The position numbers and the translations under genes were made by a program. Below, one piece after another: positions 7,416 through 11,154 of a DNA stretch of 11,154 bases. The stretch covers positions 1 through 11,154 of the forward strand of contig CALAIJ010000077.1 in NCBI GenBank assembly GCA_937923365.1, written 5' to 3'. The notes under the pieces were generated by a model. The model made no database searches and was not told the DNA's origin. It saw nothing but the letters and a program-made list of their open reading frames with translations. This DNA is from an uncultured Sulfitobacter sp. (GTDB taxonomy: Bacteria > Pseudomonadota > Alphaproteobacteria > Rhodobacterales > Rhodobacteraceae). Numbering within the stretch: the first letter of the stretch is position 1; the number at the start of each line of letters is the position of its first letter.

Positions 7416-7446
7416 CGGTCGCAGGTGTCCATATATCCCGGCGGTG

Positions 7447-7505
7447 CGGTGCGCATGAACGCGCACCCTACGGGCGGCCTGTAGGGTGTGCATTCATGCG
7501 CACCG
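7447..7505. repeat. Large imperfect palindrome between bchY and bchZ (REP-like)
   Basis: Arms 7447-7471 and 7481-7505 pair over 25 bp, with one mismatch (7460/7492) and one G·U in RNA (7463/7489), around a 9-base loop (7472-7480). The hairpin begins 31 bases after the bchY stop and ends just before the bchZ ribosome binding site (7508-7512). The arm core GTAGGGTG...CATTCATGCGCACC resembles dispersed intergenic palindromes that I recall in Roseobacter-group genomes, but this was not checked. It may act as an mRNA processing or stability element separating bchY from bchZ. A factor-independent terminator is unlikely because no U tract follows and the essential downstream genes continue. Confidence 0.85.
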
Positions 7506-7518
7506 TCGGAGGTGCGTC

Positions 7519-8982
7519 ATGCTAGTGCAAGACCACGACCGTGCAGGCGGATATTGGGGTGCGGTCTACGCCTTCTGTGCGACCAAAGGTTTGCAGGTCG
7601 TCATCGACGGCCCCGTTGGCTGTGAGAACCTGCCGGTCACGTCCGTATTGCACTACACCGACGCGCTGCCTCCGCACGAACTGCCCATTGTTGTCACCGG
7701 CCTCGGTGAGGGCGAAATGGGCGCGGGCACCGAAGAGGCGATGAAGCGTGCCTGGCAGACGCTGGACCCCGCGTTGCCGGCGGTGGTTGTGACAGGTTCC
7801 ATTGCCGAGATGATCGGCGGCGGGGTCACGCCCATGGGTACCAACATCCAGCGGTTCCTGCCGCGCACGATTGATGAGGATCAGTGGGAATCAGCAGACC
7901 GCGCCATGACGTGGATTTTCACGGAATTCGGCATGACCAAAGGCCGTATGCCGCCCGAGAAGAAGCGCGAAGAAGGTGCCGCCCCCCGCGTCAACATTCT
8001 GGGCCCGATGTACGGAACGTTCAACATGCCCAGTGATCTGGCCGAAATCCGGCGTCTGGTCGAAGGCATCGGTGCCGAGGTCAATATGATCATGCCACTG
8101 GGCAGCCATGTCTCTGAAATGCGCGGGCTGGTCAATTCGGACGTAAACATTTGCATGTACCGCGAATTTGGTCGCGGCCTCTGCGAAGTGCTGGGCAAAC
8201 CGTATTTGCAGGCACCTGTCGGGATCGACAGCACCACCAAGTTTCTGCGCAAGCTCGGCGAGATGCTGGGGCTCGACCCCGAACCGTTCATCGAGCGCGA
8301 AAAGCACTCCACCATCAAGCCCGTCTGGGATTTGTGGCGGTCGGTCACGCAGGACTTCTTTGCGACCGCGTCTTTCGGGATTGTCGCCAATGAAACTTAC
8401 GCGCGAGGCATTCGCAATTTCCTTGAGGGTGACTTGGGGCTGCCATGTGCCTTTGCGGTTGCACGCACGCGCGGCAAGAAGACCGACAACGACAAGGTCC
8501 GTGCCATGGTGCACGAAAAGCGCCCGCTGATCCTGATGGGGTCAATCAACGAAAAGATGTATCTGGCCGAAATGAAGTCGGGCTTCGGCCCCGCACCTAC
8601 GTTCATCCCCGCCAGCTTTCCCGGCGCTGCCATCCGGCGCGCCACAGGCACGCCCTTTATGGGCTACGCCGGCGCCACCTATCTGTTGCAAGAAGTGTGT
8701 AACGGACTGTTCGACGCGCTGTTCCACATCCTGCCTTTGGGCAGTGAGATGGACGCAGGCGACGCCACACCAACACCCTTGCGCCGCGACTTCCCTTGGG
8801 ATGCCGATGCGCAAGCAGAGCTCGACCGGATCGTGGCCAGCCACCCGATCCTCACCAGAATATCCGCCGCAAAAACCCTTCGCGACACGGCTGAAAAGCA
8901 TGCGCTGGAGGGCGGACAAGAGCGGGTAGATTTGCAGACCGTACAGGCGCTGCAGCCAGCTTCGGGAGGAAGCACATCATGA
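7519..8982 (+). CDS. bchZ: Chlorophyllide a reductase subunit Z
   Basis: BchZ is the NifK-like partner of BchY in chlorophyllide a oxidoreductase. The 487-residue protein starts [20 protein letters not shown] and contains [20 protein letters not shown]. The cysteine there is C35, the same number that I recall for the single BchZ cluster ligand in Rhodobacter capsulatus, where it joins three cysteines of BchY. This supports the ATG at 7519, which also has GGAGG (7508-7512) 6 nt upstream. The frame is open to an ATG at 7486, but that start lies inside the palindrome and adds 11 residues with no family likeness. The stop overlaps the pufQ start by 4 bp (ATGA). Any puf promoter would have to lie within this coding region, as in Rhodobacter; I could not point to one. 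Confidence 0.96.
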   Translation: MLVQDHDRAGGYWGAVYAFCATKGLQVVIDGPVGCENLPVTSVLHYTDALPPHELPIVVTGLGEGEMGAGTEEAMKRAWQTLDPALPAVVVTGSIAEMIGGGVTPMGTNIQRFLPRTIDEDQWESADRAMTWIFTEFGMTKGRMPPEKKREEGAAPRVNILGPMYGTFNMPSDLAEIRRLVEGIGAEVNMIMPLGSHVSEMRGLVNSDVNICMYREFGRGLCEVLGKPYLQAPVGIDSTTKFLRKLGEMLGLDPEPFIEREKHSTIKPVWDLWRSVTQDFFATASFGIVANETYARGIRNFLEGDLGLPCAFAVARTRGKKTDNDKVRAMVHEKRPLILMGSINEKMYLAEMKSGFGPAPTFIPASFPGAAIRRATGTPFMGYAGATYLLQEVCNGLFDALFHILPLGSEMDAGDATPTPLRRDFPWDADAQAELDRIVASHPILTRISAAKTLRDTAEKHALEGGQERVDLQTVQALQPASGGSTS

Positions 8983-9236
8983 CTGACATGACCAACACAC
9001 CAACCCGTGAGACGACAAAGAAACGGCACGCCGTGAGAGCGGCTTTGTCGCGGCACTCCGTGCCGACGCGCGAATACTACGTGTACTTTGCCGTGATCTT
9101 TGTTGCGACATTGCCATTGTCGTTCCTCACATGGGGTCTGAGTGCTGCGCGCCGGATGGAGCTGCCCAGCCGCGGCCCCATCAAGGCAGCCTGGAGCCAG
9201 GCACAGATCATCACGCCGAGAATTTTCTCAGCGTAA
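8979..9236 (+). CDS. pufQ: PufQ, bacteriochlorophyll-related assembly/biosynthesis cofactor
   Basis: PufQ is a small inner-membrane protein needed for normal bacteriochlorophyll levels and photosystem formation; its precise action is not settled. The 85-residue product has a basic N-terminus, then [16 protein letters not shown] and one predicted membrane segment at about 33-55, followed by [26 protein letters not shown]. The pattern and length fit PufQ, and so does the place between bchZ and pufBA. The ATG at 8979 is 5-6 bases after GGGAGGAAG and overlaps the bchZ stop, so it is likely translated by coupling. In the Roseobacter group pufQ is often retained, which agrees with the proposed origin. 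The following gap of 201 bases (9237-9437) has no gene but several hairpins. Confidence 0.9.
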   Translation: MTDMTNTPTRETTKKRHAVRAALSRHSVPTREYYVYFAVIFVATLPLSFLTWGLSAARRMELPSRGPIKAAWSQAQIITPRIFSA

Positions 9237-9245
9237 GCGAACAAT

Positions 9246-9281
9246 CCCTCGGTCAGAGGGGGCCTCCGGTCAGAGGGAGGC
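9246..9281 (+). repeat. Tandem hairpins with 11-base direct repeat after pufQ
   Basis: CGGTCAGAGGG occurs twice (9250-9260 and 9267-9277). Each copy forms part of a hairpin: CCCTC/GAGGG (9246-9250 with 9256-9260) and GCCTCC/GGAGGC (9262-9267 with 9276-9281). They begin 10 bases after the pufQ stop. In Rhodobacter the pufQ-pufB region is a site of mRNA processing and 5' protection; the same role is inferred here. Confidence 0.65.
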
Positions 9282-9330
9282 AGGGACTACAAGGTACGTT
9301 CGGCACCAGCAAAGCCGGGCAAACAGAATT

Positions 9331-9353
9331 CGCCACTCCCCCCCGGAGTGGTG
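9331..9353 (+). repeat. Hairpin in the pufQ-pufB leader
   Basis: CCACTCC (9333-9339) pairs perfectly with GGAGTGG (9345-9351) around a C5 loop; one G·U and one C-G pair extend it. It lies about 85 bases before pufB. No U tract follows, so an mRNA-stabilising 5' structure for the LH1 transcript is more likely than termination. Confidence 0.65.
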
Positions 9354-9437
9354 GATTAGGGCAGGGGATGAGCCTCTGTCGTAACCCAGCCGCGGGGGGT
9401 GCGCGGCGTCAGTGATTGTTTTCTTAGGAGAAATACC

Positions 9438-9593
9438 ATGGCTGATAAATCTGATCTGTCTTTCACAGGTCTTACAGACGAGCAGGCACAAGAATTGCAC
9501 GCAGTCTATATGAGCGGCTTCACGATCTTCACGATCGTTGCAGTCGTTGCGCATATTCTGACGTATTTCAAACTGCCTTGGTTCGCCTGGTAA
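9438..9593 (+). CDS. pufB: Light-harvesting 1 (B870/B875) beta polypeptide
   Basis: The beta subunit of the LH1 antenna ring crosses the inner membrane once and binds bacteriochlorophyll a and carotenoid around the reaction centre. The 51-residue protein has a polar N-terminus ([21 protein letters not shown]), a membrane helix at about 27-45, and the C-terminal aromatic motif LPWFAW. H39 in VVAHI fits the bacteriochlorophyll ligand, and H21 is the second histidine common in beta chains. AGGAG (9426-9430) is 7 nt before the ATG. The frame also opens at a GTG at 9399; that extension has no family likeness and is rejected. An 18-base gap separates it from pufA. Confidence 0.96.
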   Translation: MADKSDLSFTGLTDEQAQELHAVYMSGFTIFTIVAVVAHILTYFKLPWFAW

Positions 9594-9611
9594 TCGGAGA
9601 GGATCGACAAA

Positions 9612-9776
9612 ATGGCACAGTTTTACAAAATCTGGCTGATCTTTGACCCCCGTCGCGTTTTCGTGGCGCAGGGTGTGTTCCTCTTCTTGCTTGCAGCGAT
9701 GATTCACCTCGTCCTGCTGAGCAACCCGACGACCAACTGGTTCGACCGCGCCTTTGGCGTGGCCGCCGAAGAGTAA
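9612..9776 (+). CDS. pufA: Light-harvesting 1 (B870/B875) alpha polypeptide
   Basis: The alpha subunit pairs with PufB in the LH1 ring. The 54-residue protein starts [21 protein letters not shown], typical of LH1 alpha chains, followed by a single membrane helix at about 14-37. H32 in AAMIHLVLL is the expected bacteriochlorophyll ligand, and NWFDRAF follows on the periplasmic side. GGAGAGGA (9596-9603) in the short gap after pufB is the ribosome binding site. It is followed by a strong hairpin before pufL, consistent with LH1 message being made in excess over reaction-centre message. Confidence 0.96.
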   Translation: MAQFYKIWLIFDPRRVFVAQGVFLFLLAAMIHLVLLSNPTTNWFDRAFGVAAEE

Positions 9777-9796
9777 AGCTCAGCTTTCTAAAGATA

Positions 9797-9828
9797 GCTG
9801 TGGGCGACGCGCAATCGCCGCCCACAGC
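9797..9828 (+). repeat. pufA-pufL intercistronic stem-loop
   Basis: GCTGTGGGCG (9797-9806) pairs perfectly with CGCCCACAGC (9819-9828), giving a 10-bp GC-rich stem with a 12-base loop, 20 bases after the pufA stop. In Rhodobacter a hairpin at exactly this place protects the pufBA segment from 3'-to-5' decay and sets the high LH1 to reaction-centre ratio. Only A-rich sequence and no U tract follows directly, so full termination is unlikely. Confidence 0.85.
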
Positions 9829-9893
9829 AAACCCAGATTTTAAGCGCGCGGCACCGGGCAACCCCCGCTGAGCCACGCATAAGGAGAGAGAAG

Positions 9894-10724
9894 ATGGCAC
9901 AGCTCAGCTTCGAAAGAAAATACCGGGTCCGCGGTGGGACTCTGGTGGGCGGAGACCTGTTCGACTTTTGGGTGGGCCCCTTCTATGTCGGCTTTTTTGG
10001 CGTCACGACGTTCTTTTTCGCCGCACTTGGAACGATCCTCATTTTCTATGGTGCTGCCCTTGGCGACACGTGGAACCCGTGGTTGATTTCGATTGATCCA
10101 CCCAGCCTCGAGGTCGGTCTTGGGCTGGCCCCGCTTGCCGAAGGAGGGCTGTGGCAGATCATCACCATGTGCGCCACGCTGGCCTTTGTCAGCTGGGCGC
10201 TCAGGGAAGTGGAGATTTGTCGAAAGCTTGGCATGGGCTATCACGTGCCCTTCGCCTTCAGCATTGCGATCCTCGCTTATGTCACGCTGGTCATCATCCG
10301 GCCTGTGTTGCTGGGCGCATGGGGGCATGGGTTCCCGTATGGTATCTTCAGCCACCTCGATTGGGTGAACAATGTTGGATACGCCTACGGCAACTTCCAC
10401 TATAACCCTGCGCATATGGTAGCGATCACGTTCTTCTTTACGACGTGTCTCGCGCTGGCGCTGCACGGTTCACTGGTGCTGTCCGCGGTCAACCCCGGCA
10501 AGGGCAAGACCATCGCCACACCAGATCACGAAGACACCTATTTCCGCGATCTGATCGGCTATTCCATCGGCCCGTTGGGCATCCACCGTCTGGGTCTGTT
10601 TCTGGCCCTGCAAGCGGTCATCTGGAGCGCCATCTGTATCGTCATCTCCGGCACCATTTGGTTCGACCAGTGGAGCAGCTGGTGGGACTGGTGGCTAGAA
10701 TTGCCCTGGTGGGCGGACCTGTAG
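9894..10724 (+). CDS. pufL: Photosynthetic reaction centre L subunit
   Basis: PufL forms the reaction-centre core with PufM, carrying the active electron-transfer branch and the QB site. The 276-residue protein has five membrane helices. With the start Met counted, all key residues are offset by +1 from Rhodobacter sphaeroides: H154 and H174 (L153 accessory and L173 special-pair bacteriochlorophyll ligands), H191 and H231 (L190 and L230 iron ligands), E105 (L104, bacteriopheophytin contact), and E213, D214, S224 (L212, L213, L223 on the QB proton path). The C-terminus stops at LPWWADL, about six residues short of the R. sphaeroides tail. AAGGAGAG (9881-9888) is the ribosome binding site. pufM follows after 14 bases. 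Confidence 0.98.
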   Translation: MAQLSFERKYRVRGGTLVGGDLFDFWVGPFYVGFFGVTTFFFAALGTILIFYGAALGDTWNPWLISIDPPSLEVGLGLAPLAEGGLWQIITMCATLAFVSWALREVEICRKLGMGYHVPFAFSIAILAYVTLVIIRPVLLGAWGHGFPYGIFSHLDWVNNVGYAYGNFHYNPAHMVAITFFFTTCLALALHGSLVLSAVNPGKGKTIATPDHEDTYFRDLIGYSIGPLGIHRLGLFLALQAVIWSAICIVISGTIWFDQWSSWWDWWLELPWWADL

Positions 10725-10738
10725 GAGGGGATTGAAAA

Positions 10739-11154
10739 ATGGAATATCAAAACATCTTCACGCAAGTTCAGGTTCAGGGCCCTGCCGAGATGGGCATGGA
10801 TCCAACCGGCACCCTTGCCCGCGAACGCACAAAAGGCGCCAGCTTTAGCAGCCTTGCCGGTCTCTTTGGCAACGCACAACTGGGGCCGATCTATCTGGGC
10901 ACCTTTGGTGTGGTGTCCCTCGCGACCGGCTTTATCTGGTTCTTCATCGTCGGCATGTCCTTTTGGGCGCAGGTGGACTATTCGCCCGCACTCTTCATGC
11001 GCGAATTGTTCTGGCTGGCGCTTGAGCCTCCGGGCGAAGAATACGGCCTTGGCTTTGCACCGCTGAACGAAGGCGGTTGGTGGATCATCGCCAGCTTCTT
11101 CTTATTGGTGTCCGTCATCAGCTGGTGGATACGCACCTACCTGCGCGCCGAAGA
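10739..11154 (+). CDS. pufM: Photosynthetic reaction centre M subunit, 5' part only
   Basis: PufM is the second core reaction-centre subunit; it holds QA and half of the special pair. The frame stays open to the right edge, giving 138 complete codons of roughly 310. It begins [20 protein letters not shown], continues with [11 protein letters not shown] (44-54), the first membrane helix (about 53-77), [21 protein letters not shown] (95-115) and a second helix ending [11 protein letters not shown]. The alignment with the R. sphaeroides M chain that I recall is ungapped at least to GNAQ. The ligand histidines lie beyond the window. The ribosome binding site is GGAGGGG (10724-10730), partly over the pufL stop. 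Whether pufC or puhA-type genes follow cannot be seen. Confidence 0.97.
   Translation, partial: MEYQNIFTQVQVQGPAEMGMDPTGTLARERTKGASFSSLAGLFGNAQLGPIYLGTFGVVSLATGFIWFFIVGMSFWAQVDYSPALFMRELFWLALEPPGEEYGLGFAPLNEGGWWIIASFFLLVSVISWWIRTYLRAE

Noticed and set aside
7447..7505. Factor-independent terminator after bchY
   Set aside because: No U tract follows the hairpin and bchZ, required with bchY, continues immediately downstream.
7486..7518. Earlier ATG for bchZ, giving 11 extra residues
   Set aside because: The extra codons come from the palindrome arm; the GGAGG site and the C35 numbering support the ATG at 7519.
9399..9437. GTG start giving pufB 13 extra residues
   Set aside because: The ATG at 9438 has AGGAG at a good distance and gives the standard LH1 beta N-terminus.
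1..11154. A previously undescribed biological system
   Set aside because: Every substantial frame on the coding strands is explained by known photosynthesis genes in a well-known order; the gaps contain only promoters, operators and hairpins.

Overview
The window is a segment of a photosynthesis gene cluster from an anoxygenic phototrophic alphaproteobacterium. The gene order is the one known from Rhodobacter: crtC-crtD leftward, then crtE-crtF-bchC-bchX-bchY-bchZ-pufQ-pufB-pufA-pufL-pufM rightward. Together with the purple-bacterial LH1 and reaction-centre proteins and the spheroidene-type carotenoid genes, this points to Rhodobacteraceae, most likely the Roseobacter group of aerobic anoxygenic phototrophs. 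That placement is inferred from gene order and remembered protein sequences; no search was run.

Layout. Positions 1-1640 hold the leftward genes crtC (only its 5' end) and crtD. At 1641-1733 is a divergent control region with two TGT-N12-ACA sites (PpsR/CrtJ type) lying over candidate promoters for both directions. From 1734 to 3743 are crtE and crtF. A second control region at 3744-3884 has the same pair of sites and a candidate promoter for bchC. From 3885 to 8982 are bchC, bchX, bchY and bchZ, overlapping or closely packed, with a large palindrome between bchY and bchZ. From 8979 to the right edge is the puf operon: pufQ, pufB, pufA, pufL and the first 138 codons of pufM. Its two larger gaps (after pufQ and after pufA) carry RNA hairpins.

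How the genes work together. CrtE makes geranylgeranyl diphosphate, which feeds both carotenoids and the bacteriochlorophyll tail. CrtC, CrtD and CrtF hydrate, desaturate and O-methylate the acyclic carotenoid towards spheroidene. BchX, BchY and BchZ form chlorophyllide a oxidoreductase, which reduces ring B, and BchC oxidises the 3-hydroxyethyl group, giving the bacteriochlorophyll a macrocycle. PufB and PufA bind these pigments as LH1, PufL and PufM form the reaction-centre core, and PufQ is linked to pigment supply.

I found no mobile element, CRISPR array, tRNA, rRNA or unknown gene system. The points of interest are local: the nested divergent promoters, the crtD/crtC overlap, the bchY-bchZ palindrome and the puf hairpins.
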